DNA of 64,000 nucleotides from an uncultured beta proteobacterium (GTDB taxonomy: Bacteria; Pseudomonadota; Gammaproteobacteria; Burkholderiales; Rhodocyclaceae): positions 1 through 64,000 of the forward strand of contig CAIVQO010000092.1 of the NCBI GenBank assembly GCA_903908065.1. Reading direction: 5' to 3'. How positions within the stretch are numbered: position 1 is the stretch's first letter; each line of letters opens with the position of its first letter. This document shows positions 46,323-54,930 of the stretch, piece after piece. A program made the translations under genes and the position numbers. The notes beneath the pieces are model-generated. The model did no database searches. It was not told the DNA's origin and saw only the letters and a program-made list of their open reading frames with translations.

Positions 46323-46853
46323 ATGATCCGCGAGATCCTGCGCATGGGCGATGCCCGGTTGCTGCGGGTGGCGCGGCCGGTGGTTGAATTTGGCTCGACG
46401 CCGTTGGCGGAATTGCTGGGCGACATGCGCGACACCATGGCCCATCTCGATGGCGCCGGATTGGCGGCACCGCAGATCGGCGTCGACTTGCGGGTCGTGA
46501 TTTTCGGCGGCCGCGCAAACCCGCGCTATCCCGACGCGCCGCCGGTGCCCGACACCGTATTGATCAATCCCGAACTGACACCCTTCGGCGACGAGGAAGA
46601 GGAGGGCTGGGAAGGCTGCCTCTCAGTGCCGGGCATGCGCGGCTGGGTGCCGCGCTGGAAGCGCCTCTACTACTCGGGCCAGGATGAAAACGGTCGCCGC
46701 TTCGAGCGCCGCGTCGATGGTTTCCATGCCCGCGTGGTGCAACATGAATGCGACCATCTCGACGGCATTCTCTATCCGATGCGGATCCGCGACTTTCGCC
46801 GCTTCGGATTCACCGACGTGCTGAATCTGCCGGGGGCGGTGGCCGACGAGTAG
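46323..46853 (+). CDS. def: Peptide deformylase
   Basis: 176-residue Fe2+/Zn2+ enzyme removing N-formyl groups from nascent proteins. All three motifs are present: [28 protein letters not shown] (metal Cys) and [18 protein letters not shown] (metal His pair and catalytic Glu). Not adjacent to fmt, so possibly a second copy. Confidence 0.95.
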   Translation: MIREILRMGDARLLRVARPVVEFGSTPLAELLGDMRDTMAHLDGAGLAAPQIGVDLRVVIFGGRANPRYPDAPPVPDTVLINPELTPFGDEEEEGWEGCLSVPGMRGWVPRWKRLYYSGQDENGRRFERRVDGFHARVVQHECDHLDGILYPMRIRDFRRFGFTDVLNLPGAVADE

Positions 46854-46856
46854 GGG

Positions 46857-46886
46857 CGGCGCCGTATCCCCGGCGCCGACTTTTGC
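46857..46886 (-). repeat. Dispersed repeat copy 8 (intergenic, after def)
   Basis: On the minus strand: GCAAAAGTCGGCGCCGGGG followed by ATACGGCGCCG. Exact core, starts four bases after the def stop, between convergent genes. Confidence 0.8.
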
Positions 46887-46892
46887 TGTCGC

Positions 46893-47294
46893 TCAGCCCG
46901 CCTTGGCGCGCTTGGCTTGCAGGCGCTGGGCGGTCTTTTCGACGCCGACCACGAAGCGGCTGTGCTTGCCGCGCGCCACTTCCTCCACCGCGTCGCGCGC
47001 CTTGAATTCGAAGCTCACGGCCGGGCCATTGACTTCGGTCAGGGTGACGGTGATCTCCACCCACATGCCCATCAGCGTGGCGCCGACGTGGTCCAGCTCG
47101 ACACGCGTGCCGACCGAGTCCTTGCCCGCATCGATGTGCTGCAACAGCAGGTCGCGGCAGGCCATCTCGATGTCGTAAAGCAGGTTGGGCGTCGAATACA
47201 CGCGGCAGTCGTCGCCCATGAATGAGATGGTCTTGTCGCGGTCGATGTCGACGCGGCGGGTGCCGATCAGGCCGGGCTTGAGGGTATCGCTCAT
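46893..47294 (-). CDS. Hotdog-fold acyl-CoA thioesterase (FlK-like)
   Basis: 133 residues resembling fluoroacetyl-CoA thioesterase-type hotdog proteins. The likely catalytic triad lies in YSTPNLLYDIEMACRDLL (Ser/Thr and Glu) and VELDHVGATLMGM (His). Expected to hydrolyse a CoA thioester in the cytosol. Start ATG 47294 has AAGGAGG upstream. It follows the ADP-forming acyl-CoA synthetase gene by 26 bases on the same strand, so the two form an operon next to the phenylacetate genes. Confidence 0.78.
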   Translation of the reverse strand: MSDTLKPGLIGTRRVDIDRDKTISFMGDDCRVYSTPNLLYDIEMACRDLLLQHIDAGKDSVGTRVELDHVGATLMGMWVEITVTLTEVNGPAVSFEFKARDAVEEVARGKHSRFVVGVEKTAQRLQAKRAKAG

Positions 47295-47320
47295 GGTGTT
47301 TCCTCCTTGGTGTGTTCGGT

Positions 47321-49423
47321 TCAACGGATGGATTGGCGGCGCAGCGCATCGGCTTGCAGGCGGGCTTCGACATAGCGTACCAGCGCCCGGGTGCCGCGCG
47401 CGCAGTTGCGGAAGATGCACACGCCCTGATCCATCAGGCGCGCGGACATGGCATCGTAAAGGCTGCCGCCGTCGATGATGCCGATCACCGGCTTGGCGTG
47501 GCGGGCGACCAGCGGCGGCATCAGGTGCACCGTGCTTTTCGGATCGTTGATGTCGAAGCCGGGGCGCAGCTTGCTGGTTTCGAGTGCTCGTACCGACGGC
47601 GCGGTGGGATCGAGGCCAACCACCACGGCATCGATGTTCGGGTCGCCCAGAAAGGCCTCGACGATCTGCAGGTGGGCCTCGTCGTCGGCCCCCGGGTTGA
47701 TGTCGATTGGATTCCTTACCTCGACCAGGGCGTCGAGCTTCTTCGCCTTGAGGATGTCTTCGACCCGGGTCACGCTGGCGGCTTCCAGCACGCCCATCTC
47801 CATGGCGAAGGTTTCGCCTTCGATCGAGTCGGCCATGCCTACCGCCTCGAAGCCGGCGCCGCTGATGGCGCCGAGCCGGCGACCGGAGACAGCCTTGCCG
47901 TGCAGGGCGCCCGCGATGTAGAACAGGTCGTCGAAGCTGTTGAAGTCCTCGGCGACGATGGCGCCGGCATGGCGCACCACGGATTCGAAGAGCACCGGGC
48001 CGCCCGCAATCGACGCGGTATGGCCCATCACGCCACCCATGCCCGGTGCAGTCTTGCCCGACTTGTACACCACCACCTGCTTGCCCTGGGTGGTCGCCTT
48101 GCGCACGGCACGGGCGAAATCGAGTCCGTCGCCGTCCTTGAAACCCTCGATGTAGATGCCGATGGTTTCGATTTCCGGCCGCTCGGCAAACCAGGAAAGC
48201 ATGTCGCCGTGGGTGAGGTCGGTCTGGTTGCCCAGCGCCAGCATGTAGCGCGGATCGAGCCAGGGATTCTGGCTGATGCGGGTGATCATGAAGGCGCCGC
48301 TCTGGGAGAGCATCACCGAATTGCGTTCGGCCTTCTTCGGTGGCTTGGGCAGGCGTTCCAGCGGGATGAACCAGGAATCGTAGTTGCCCGGATGTGACAC
48401 CACGCCCAGGCAGTTGGCGCCGAGGAAGATCGGGCCGCCACCGGGCTTGCCGTGCGCAGCATTGATGCGTTCTGCCAGGGCGGCGGCCGGCTCGCGGCTG
48501 GCGCGGGTTTCGCCGAGGCTGCCGGGGATCAGCATCACCGATTCGACGGCATCGGACTCGATGATCTCATCGACCAGGTCATACACGGCGCTGGCGGCGA
48601 CCGCCACGATCAACAGGTCGAGCTTTCCGTTCAGCGCCTTGAGGCCTTCGACGCAGCGCACGCCGTCGATCTCGCTTTCGCCGGGACGGATGATGCACAA
48701 CTGTTCCTTGGGGTAGCCGCTGCCCATCAGGTTCTTGAGGATGATGCGGCCGAAGTTCATGCTGGTCGACGAGACGCCGATGATGCCGATCGACTTGGGG
48801 TGGATCAGCTTGTCGATCTTCTGTGTCGGACGCGGCAGGCGGGGCGACGCGACGGGAGCGAGTTCGCACCGGGCAGCGCCGATCGTCAGCGTGTCGGCGG
48901 CGCATACCGGGTTCAATTCCAGGCTTTGCGGCCCGGGTTCGCCGGCGGGCCAGGGGCCGGCGGCGAGTTCGAGCAACCGGGAGAAAACCTCGCGCAGCGC
49001 TGCTTCGGGTGGAGTTCTGCCGTCGCGTCGGGCGCGGCCCACAAGGCGTTGCCAGGCGAGGGTGCGCTTGAACAGGGTGAGGAAGTCATCGGCATCGGTG
49101 AGTTCGGCGGCAGCGTAGACCGAAGCGCGATCGCGACGGAAATTGCCTTCGTCGAGTTCGGCATCGAGTCCGCCCAGCCCGGCGCTCAGCACCATGCCGA
49201 ACTCACGGGTGCGATTGAGGCTGATGCGCAGGTCGATCGATGCGTGGCCAGCCGTGTCGGCTGCCGCAGGTTCGACGCCGAGCGCGCCAAGCAGGCGTCT
49301 CAGTTCGTCCTGATCGAGCTGCGTGCGTCCGCTGGCGGCGGCGCTACGGAAAAGCTCGTCGGCCAGTCGGTTGATTTCATTCCGCGATGCTGCGTTGCTG
49401 GCATTGCCGGACGCCTGGTCCAT
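47321..49423 (-). CDS. ADP-forming acyl-CoA synthetase family protein
   Basis: 700 residues of the acetate-CoA ligase (ADP-forming)/succinyl-CoA synthetase-like superfamily. The N-terminal part (about 1-205) looks like a shortened ATP-grasp-type subdomain (ISLNRTREFGMVLSAGLGG, SLELNPVCAADT). From about 210 comes the CoA-binding domain (IHPKSIGIIGVSSTSMNFGRIILKNL), then ligase-CoA domains with SQSGAFMITRI and the phospho-histidine motif GGVMGHTASIAGGPVLFE, ending in VEVRNPIDINPGADDEAHLQ. The order differs from E. coli-type subunits. ATG 49423 has GGGGGAG upstream. Substrate unknown; position beside the pad genes suggests an aromatic or phenylacetate-type acid (inference). Confidence 0.8.
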   Translation of the reverse strand: MDQASGNASNAASRNEINRLADELFRSAAASGRTQLDQDELRRLLGALGVEPAAADTAGHASIDLRISLNRTREFGMVLSAGLGGLDAELDEGNFRRDRASVYAAAELTDADDFLTLFKRTLAWQRLVGRARRDGRTPPEAALREVFSRLLELAAGPWPAGEPGPQSLELNPVCAADTLTIGAARCELAPVASPRLPRPTQKIDKLIHPKSIGIIGVSSTSMNFGRIILKNLMGSGYPKEQLCIIRPGESEIDGVRCVEGLKALNGKLDLLIVAVAASAVYDLVDEIIESDAVESVMLIPGSLGETRASREPAAALAERINAAHGKPGGGPIFLGANCLGVVSHPGNYDSWFIPLERLPKPPKKAERNSVMLSQSGAFMITRISQNPWLDPRYMLALGNQTDLTHGDMLSWFAERPEIETIGIYIEGFKDGDGLDFARAVRKATTQGKQVVVYKSGKTAPGMGGVMGHTASIAGGPVLFESVVRHAGAIVAEDFNSFDDLFYIAGALHGKAVSGRRLGAISGAGFEAVGMADSIEGETFAMEMGVLEAASVTRVEDILKAKKLDALVEVRNPIDINPGADDEAHLQIVEAFLGDPNIDAVVVGLDPTAPSVRALETSKLRPGFDINDPKSTVHLMPPLVARHAKPVIGIIDGGSLYDAMSARLMDQGVCIFRNCARGTRALVRYVEARLQADALRRQSIR

Positions 49424-49482
49424 GGTGTTCTCCCCCGAGCTGCTGTTCGATCGACAGAATGCTTCGGCGGCGAACTATATCA

Positions 49483-49520
49483 GATACAAAATAAACGGCA
49501 ATAAGCAATAAAAATGTATC
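49483..49520. promoter_or_regulatory. Inverted GATACA/TGTATC half-sites upstream of acyl-CoA synthetase
   Basis: GATACA at 49483-49488 and TGTATC at 49515-49520 in an AT-rich gap. The same hexamer appears three more times on the other side of the PaaX-like gene (50577-50650), making it a candidate recognition element of that regulator. Confidence 0.45.
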
Positions 49521-49532
49521 GCTTGATATCCA

Positions 49533-50495
49533 TCAAATTTCAGTGGATTCGAGGAGAGGGCTCGGTGCGAGAGGCTCCAGGCCGTCGAAACGTTCGTGGA
49601 AGTAGGCTGCGGCGGCGGGCAGGGGGCCGCTGGCCGTTTCGCAAACCGCCAGCAAGTGGCGCTGGGCGTGGGGCCAGGTGATGCGATAGATATCGCGGCA
49701 GAGCTGGCGCGCGATGCCGCCGCTCCAGGCGGCGGGGAGTAGTTGCGCGGGGAGTTGCGGGTCGTGCAGCAGGGCGCGGCGAAAGTCGTGCATCAACAAA
49801 GTTTGGACCAGGAAGCACTGTTCCGGATCGAGTTCATTGGCGGCGCGCAGGGTGCGCAGCACCGGGCGGAAGCGCTCGATGAAGTCCTCGTACTTGGCGG
49901 TCAGGACGTCCAGGTTCCAGCATTCATGTACCAGTTCCTGGAGCGGTTTGCTGGTCAGGGCGCTGATGTTGCTGGCGCGCATCGCCACCACCTTGTCGTG
50001 GGCGCCGGCCTCCTGCAGGATGTCGAGCAGGGCGTCCGAGTCGGCCGAGGGGTGGGCCAGGATTCCGGACGCCAGCGCGCCGTAGCCGGCCCAGGTCAGT
50101 TCCTTGCGCAGTTGGTCGCGCGTGGCGCCGGCGAGCGAGCCCGGGATCAGCACCAGTTGCCATTCGCCGCCCCAGGTGTCCTGCGGCGCGAAGTAGATGC
50201 GACGGTAAGCGTGCTCGAAGCGGCGCCGGCCGGAGGCAGTCAGGCTGTAATAGCTGCGGCGGCCGATCTGTTCGGAAACCAGCCACTTTTCCTGGGACAG
50301 CCGATATACGCTGGTGCGCACCATGCGTTCGTTGAGTCCCAGGGGTTCCACCAGGCGGATGAAGCTGCCGAGCCAGACCGTACCGCCATGCGGGGCGATG
50401 AAATCGCCGTAGATGGTGATGATCAGGGAGTTGGCGCGGGTCGGGTGCTGTTCGAGGAACTTGCTGATCCACTGGCTGAGGTGTCGACTTTTCAA
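49533..50495 (-). CDS. PaaX-like transcriptional repressor
   Basis: About 320 residues of the PaaX family, repressors of phenylacetate catabolism that respond to phenylacetyl-CoA. Seen: winged-helix part SLIITIYGDFIAPHGGTVWL and LNERMVRTSVYRLSQEKWLV, then SEQIGRRSYYSLTASGRRRFEHA (wing), followed by the PaaX central domain with WGGEWQLVLIPGSLAGATRDQLRKEL. The start is uncertain: TTG 50495 gives KSRHLSQWISKFLEQHPT, the expected N-terminus, while the frame stays open to 50618 through the operator-like region. Lies between the acyl-CoA synthetase operon and the pad operon and is the likely regulator of both. Confidence 0.85.
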   Translation of the reverse strand: MKSRHLSQWISKFLEQHPTRANSLIITIYGDFIAPHGGTVWLGSFIRLVEPLGLNERMVRTSVYRLSQEKWLVSEQIGRRSYYSLTASGRRRFEHAYRRIYFAPQDTWGGEWQLVLIPGSLAGATRDQLRKELTWAGYGALASGILAHPSADSDALLDILQEAGAHDKVVAMRASNISALTSKPLQELVHECWNLDVLTAKYEDFIERFRPVLRTLRAANELDPEQCFLVQTLLMHDFRRALLHDPQLPAQLLPAAWSGGIARQLCRDIYRITWPHAQRHLLAVCETASGPLPAAAAYFHERFDGLEPLAPSPLLESTEI

Positions 50496-50576
50496 AGGCT
50501 TGTCCGAAGGTGGGTAGGGCGGATCGGGCGTTCCGGTCTGCCGGCATTGTAGGCGAGAGGGGTAATTGGTGAGCAA

Positions 50577-50650
50577 TGTATCCAGTATCCCGTATAAGGC
50601 ATGGCTAATATGATACAAAAGGCTTGCTTCAAAAAGCTATAAACTGTATC
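50577..50650. promoter_or_regulatory. Candidate operator region of the pad operon
   Basis: Three copies of the TGTATC/GATACA hexamer: TGTATC 50577-50582, GATACA 50612-50617, TGTATC 50645-50650, in AT-rich DNA between the PaaX-like gene and fdhD. The second and third form an inverted pair about 33 bases apart. A TATAAACT at 50638-50645 could be a -10 element. Binding by the PaaX-like protein is inference. Confidence 0.5.
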
Positions 50651-50696
50651 GTATTAAAAAAGCGGCTAAGAATGCCGCATGGAGGAGCAAGCCTTG

Positions 50697-51512
50697 ATGC
50701 ACGATGCAACAGGCAGCGAACAGGAGGCTCATCGCCGCTATCCGGCCAGTCGGCACACGACGACGGGCAGCCGGGCCTGCGCCGAAATCCTCGCCGAGGA
50801 AGTGCCGGTGGCCCTGGTCTACAACGGCATTTCGCACGCCGTGATGCTTGCCACCCCCAGCGATCTGGAAGACTTTGCACTGGGCTTCAGCCTCAGCGAG
50901 TGCATCGTCGGCCGCGCCGGGGAAATCCTCGACCTCGAAATCGTCGAGCAGGCGCAAGGCATCGAAGTGCGGATGCAGCTCACGGCCGAGCGTGCCCATG
51001 CGCTCAAGCAGCATCGCCGCAACCTGGCCGGACGCACCGGCTGCGGCCTGTGCGGCACGGAAAGCCTCGAACAACTGGCGAGACGCGAAGGGCGGGTGAC
51101 GTCGAGCGCGCAGGTGGGCCAGGGTGCGGTGACCCGCGCGCTGGCCGGGCTGGAGCAGCAGCAGGTGTTGTTCGGCCTGACCGGCGCGGTGCACGCCGCC
51201 GCCTGGTGCGAACTCGGCGGAAAGATCGAACTGCTGCGCGAGGACGTCGGTCGCCACAACGCCCTGGACAAGATGATCGGTGCGCTGGCGCGCGATCGCC
51301 GGGGATTCGATGAGGGCTTTGTCCTGATGACCAGCCGCGCCAGTTACGAGATCGTGCAAAAAGCGGCGGCCGTGGGGATTGCAGTGGTTGCTGCCGTGTC
51401 GGCGCCAACCGGAATGGCGGTGCGGGTGGCGCAGGACGCCGGACTGACCCTGATCGGCTTCGCCCGGGGCGAACGGTACTGCGTCTATTCGCATCCGCAA
51501 CGGATTCATTGA
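50697..51512 (+). CDS. fdhD: Formate dehydrogenase accessory sulfurtransferase FdhD
   Basis: 271-residue protein that passes sulfur from a cysteine desulfurase to the Mo/W-bis-pyranopterin cofactor. The transferring cysteines are in GRTGCGLCGTESLEQL; EEVPVALVYNGISHAVMLATPSDLEDFALGF and ELLREDVGRHNALDKMIGAL are family signatures. ATG 50697 has GGAGGAG 9 bases ahead; ATG 50679 is in frame. As first gene of the pad operon it most likely matures PadB rather than a formate dehydrogenase, none of which is present here. Confidence 0.93.
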   Translation: MHDATGSEQEAHRRYPASRHTTTGSRACAEILAEEVPVALVYNGISHAVMLATPSDLEDFALGFSLSECIVGRAGEILDLEIVEQAQGIEVRMQLTAERAHALKQHRRNLAGRTGCGLCGTESLEQLARREGRVTSSAQVGQGAVTRALAGLEQQQVLFGLTGAVHAAAWCELGGKIELLREDVGRHNALDKMIGALARDRRGFDEGFVLMTSRASYEIVQKAAAVGIAVVAAVSAPTGMAVRVAQDAGLTLIGFARGERYCVYSHPQRIH

Positions 51513-51535
51513 AGCAAATGGTGAGGAACATGAGC

Positions 51536-54286
51536 ATGGAAGCAGTCCCGCCCAAGTCGATCAAACGCGTCCCGAGCTACTGCTACAACTGCGTTTCGGG
51601 CCCCGACCTGATGAAGGTCAAGGTGGTCGATGGCGTTGCCACCGAGATCGAGCCCAACTTCGATGCGGCCGAGGTCCATCCGGCCAAGGGCAAGGTCTGC
51701 GTCAAGGCCTACGGCCTGGTGCAGAAGACCTACAACCCCAACCGCGTGCGCACGCCGATGAAGCGCACCAACCCGAAGAAGGGGCGAAACGAAGATCCCG
51801 GCTTCGTGCCGATTTCCTGGGACGAGGCGCTCGACATAGTCGCCGCGAAGCTCAAGGCGGTGAAGGCCAAGGGCCTGATCGACGATGCCGGCCTGCCGCG
51901 CGTTGCCGTAAGCCTGGGCCACGGCGGCACGCCGTCCAACTACATGGGCACCTTCCCGGCCTTCCTGCAGGCCTGGGGGCCGGTGGATTTCAGCTTCGGC
52001 TCGGGGCAGGGCGTCAAGTGCGTGCATTCCGAGCACCTCTACGGCGAGTTCTGGCATCGCGCCTTCACCGTCGCCGCCGACACGCCGAACTGCCGCTACA
52101 ACATCGCGGTAGGTGCCAATGTCGATGTCACCGGCGGTCCCTGTGCCGTGATCCGCCATGCCGATGCGCGCGTGCGCGGCTACAAGCGCGTTCAGGTCGA
52201 GCCGCACCTGACGGCCACCGGCGCCTGCTCCGCCGAGTGGGTGCCGATCCGGCCGAAAACCGACCCGGCCTTCCTCTTTGCGCTGATCCATGTCCTGGTA
52301 CGCGAGAACGGACTGGCGAAACTCGACGTTCCCTTCCTGCGCGACCGCACCGCCTCGCCCTATCTCATCGGGCCGGGCGGGCTCTACCTGCGCGATGCCG
52401 ACAGCGGCAAGCCCCTGGTCTGGGACGAGGCCTCGGCGCGTGCCGTGCCGCACGACACGCAAGGCGCGGTGCCGGCCGTGGCCGGCAGCTTCCGCGTCGC
52501 CCGCGCCGTGACGGTCGATGCCGACAAGGAGCGGGTCGAGCATGTCGAGGTCGAGGGCGTGACCGCCTACGAAATGCTCGCGCGGCACATCGAGAAGTAT
52601 TCGCCGGAATGGGCCGAGGGCGTTTGCGACGTGAAGGCCGACACCATCCGCCGCATCGCCAACGAATACCTCGAGGCGGCCAGCATCGGCGAGACCATCG
52701 TCATCGACGGCAAGACCCTGCCGCTGCGCCCGGTGGCCGTGACTCTGGGCAAGTCGGTGAATAACGGCTGGGGCGCCTACGAATGCTGCTGGGCGCGCAC
52801 GGTGCTGGCGGCGCTGGTCGGCGCGCTGGAAAACCCCGGTGGCCTGCTCGGCACCACGGTGCGCCTGAACAAGACGCGCGACAACCGCCATTTGTCGGTG
52901 GCGCCGGGCGAAGACGGCTTCATGGTCCAGTACTTCAACCCGACCAGCAAGGAAGAGTGGCAGTTCCAGCCCTCGACGCGCAACCTGCACCAGACCCTGG
53001 TGCCCATCGTCGGCCACAACGGCGCCTGGAGCCAGGCCCTGGGGCCCACGCAACTGGCCTGGATGTTCCAGGGCGAACGGCCGGACGACTGGTCGATGCC
53101 GATGCCGACGCTGCCCGAGGTCTGGCTGGTGTATCGCTCCAACCCCTCGATCTCCTTCTGGGATACGCGCCACCTGGCCGACATCGCGGCGAAGTTCCCC
53201 TTCATGGCCTGCTTCGCCTACACGGTGGACGAGACCAACTACATGGCCGACGTGCTGCTGCCCGAGGCCACCGACCTCGAGTCGGAGCAGATGATCCGCA
53301 TGGGCGGCACCAAGTACATGGAGCAGTTCTGGGACCACAAGGGCGTGGTGTTGCGCGGCAAGGCCGTCGAGCCGCAGGGCGAGGCGCGTGACTTCACCTG
53401 GATCACCACGGAACTGGCCAAGCGCACCGGGCTGCTCGAGTCCTACGTCAAGGCCGTCAACAAGGGCGTGGCGGGCGTTGCGCCGCTGAAGGGCGAGGGC
53501 TACGACTTCAGCCTCTCGGGCGAGCCGAGCCCCGAGCAGATCTGGGACTCGGTCTGCAAGGCCGCCACCTTCACCATTTCGGAGGGACGCGAGCAGCACG
53601 GCCTCGACTGGTATCGCGAGCACGGCTTCTACACCGTACCGATGTCGCGCCTCGAGTGGTATCTGACGCCGACCATGGAGCAGCACGGCCTGCGCTACGA
53701 GCTGCCCTACCAGGAGCGCCTGCTGCGCGCCGGCCGCGAACTCGGCCGCCGCCTGCACGAGAAGCAGATGAACTGGTGGGACGAACAACTCGCCGAGTAT
53801 CAGGCCCTGCCCGAGTGGCACGACGTGCCGGGGCGCTGGATCCACAACCTGGAGAAAGCCGGTGCCAAGGCCGCCGACTTCCCCTTCTGGCTGCTGACCA
53901 CCAAGAGCATGCAATACCACGCCGGCGGCAATGCCGCCATCGCCGTGATGGACGAAGTGGCGCAGAACCTGCGCGGCCACGCCGGGGTGATCATCAACGC
54001 CAAGACGGCGGCGGGCCTGGGGATAGCCGAAGGCGACCGCATCGAGGTGCGCTCCCACATCGGCGTCACCCGTGGCAAGGCGTCCCTGGCCCATGGCGTG
54101 CGGCCGGACACGCTGGTGATCATGGGCCAGTTCGACCACTGGGCGACACCCTACGCCAAGGGCATGGAAGCACCCAGCCTCAACACCATCGCGCCGATGT
54201 CGCTCGACCTCACCGACGCCACGGGTTCGGGTGCGGACATCGTGCGCGTGGCGGTGCGCAAACTCGAGGAGGCGAAAGCAGCATGA
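51536..54286 (+). CDS. padB: Phenylacetyl-CoA:acceptor oxidoreductase, catalytic subunit
   Basis: 916-residue molybdopterin oxidoreductase (DMSO reductase superfamily), the large subunit of the membrane-bound enzyme that oxidises phenylacetyl-CoA to phenylglyoxylate. Near the N-terminus Cys16, Cys19 and Cys55 (SYCYNCVSGPD and GKVCVKAYG) suggest an FS0-like cluster; the usual third close Cys is replaced by a PD stretch. Further: FVPISWDEALDIVAAKLK, VWLVYRSNPSISFWDTRHLAD, DVLLPEATDLESEQ and a C-terminal aspartate-decarboxylase-like barrel (GLGIAEGDRIEVRSHIG). ATG 51536 has GAGGA 8 bases ahead. Mo versus W is not decidable. No twin-arginine signal is visible, so it should face the cytoplasm. Confidence 0.9.
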   Translation: MEAVPPKSIKRVPSYCYNCVSGPDLMKVKVVDGVATEIEPNFDAAEVHPAKGKVCVKAYGLVQKTYNPNRVRTPMKRTNPKKGRNEDPGFVPISWDEALDIVAAKLKAVKAKGLIDDAGLPRVAVSLGHGGTPSNYMGTFPAFLQAWGPVDFSFGSGQGVKCVHSEHLYGEFWHRAFTVAADTPNCRYNIAVGANVDVTGGPCAVIRHADARVRGYKRVQVEPHLTATGACSAEWVPIRPKTDPAFLFALIHVLVRENGLAKLDVPFLRDRTASPYLIGPGGLYLRDADSGKPLVWDEASARAVPHDTQGAVPAVAGSFRVARAVTVDADKERVEHVEVEGVTAYEMLARHIEKYSPEWAEGVCDVKADTIRRIANEYLEAASIGETIVIDGKTLPLRPVAVTLGKSVNNGWGAYECCWARTVLAALVGALENPGGLLGTTVRLNKTRDNRHLSVAPGEDGFMVQYFNPTSKEEWQFQPSTRNLHQTLVPIVGHNGAWSQALGPTQLAWMFQGERPDDWSMPMPTLPEVWLVYRSNPSISFWDTRHLADIAAKFPFMACFAYTVDETNYMADVLLPEATDLESEQMIRMGGTKYMEQFWDHKGVVLRGKAVEPQGEARDFTWITTELAKRTGLLESYVKAVNKGVAGVAPLKGEGYDFSLSGEPSPEQIWDSVCKAATFTISEGREQHGLDWYREHGFYTVPMSRLEWYLTPTMEQHGLRYELPYQERLLRAGRELGRRLHEKQMNWWDEQLAEYQALPEWHDVPGRWIHNLEKAGAKAADFPFWLLTTKSMQYHAGGNAAIAVMDEVAQNLRGHAGVIINAKTAAGLGIAEGDRIEVRSHIGVTRGKASLAHGVRPDTLVIMGQFDHWATPYAKGMEAPSLNTIAPMSLDLTDATGSGADIVRVAVRKLEEAKAA

Positions 54287-54930
54287 CACGTTACGCAATG
54301 TCCATCGACCTGCGCCGCTGCGTCGGCTGCCAGACCTGCACCGCCTCGTGCAAGGGCGCCAACGCCACGCCGCCCGGCATCCAGTGGCGCCGCGTGCTCG
54401 ACATCGAGAGCGGCGAGTTCCCCGACGTGCGGCGCAGCTTCCTGCCGATCGCCTGCATGCACTGTGGCGACCCGCCCTGCGAAGCCGTCTGCCCGACCGA
54501 GGCCACCACCAAGCGCGCCGACGGCCTGGTCGCCATCGACTACGACCTGTGCATCGGCTGCGCCAACTGCGTCATGGCCTGCCCCTACGATGCGCGCTCG
54601 ATCGTGCACGAAGTACGCTATGCCTATGGCGACGCGCCGATGGCTTCGGAAGCCAAGCGCTTCGACCCGGGCCGCATCGGCGTGTCGATGAAATGCAGCT
54701 TCTGCAAGGATCGCATTGACCATGCTGCGCGTACCGGCCAGAAACCTGGCGTCGATCCCGAGGTGACGCCGGCCTGCGTCAATTCCTGCATTTCCGGCGC
54801 CATGGCATTCGGCGATCTCGACGATGCGGACAGCGGCATCAGCCGCCTGCTGGCCGAGACGCAGCATTTCCGCATGCACGAGGAACTCGGTACCGCGCCG
54901 GGCGTGTATTACATCTGGGACAAGTCATGA
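54283..54930 (+). CDS. padC: Phenylacetyl-CoA:acceptor oxidoreductase, iron-sulfur subunit
   Basis: 215-residue electron-transfer subunit of the DmsB/NrfC type. Four cysteine groups are visible: RRCVGCQTCTASCKGAN, ACMHCGDPPCEAVCPTEA, LCIGCANCVMACPYDAR and MKCSFCKDRID with a late TPACVNSC, enough for four [4Fe-4S] clusters. Passes electrons from PadB to PadD. ATG overlaps the padB stop (ATGA). Confidence 0.93.
   Translation: MTRYAMSIDLRRCVGCQTCTASCKGANATPPGIQWRRVLDIESGEFPDVRRSFLPIACMHCGDPPCEAVCPTEATTKRADGLVAIDYDLCIGCANCVMACPYDARSIVHEVRYAYGDAPMASEAKRFDPGRIGVSMKCSFCKDRIDHAARTGQKPGVDPEVTPACVNSCISGAMAFGDLDDADSGISRLLAETQHFRMHEELGTAPGVYYIWDKS

Noticed and set aside
51506-54298. Very long open frame on the minus strand opposite padB (about 930 codons)
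   Set aside because: Pure shadow: the plus strand encodes a full molybdoenzyme, and the opposite frame has biased His/Gly/Arg-rich composition without any family motif. Similar shadows occur opposite typA, hscA and mutS.
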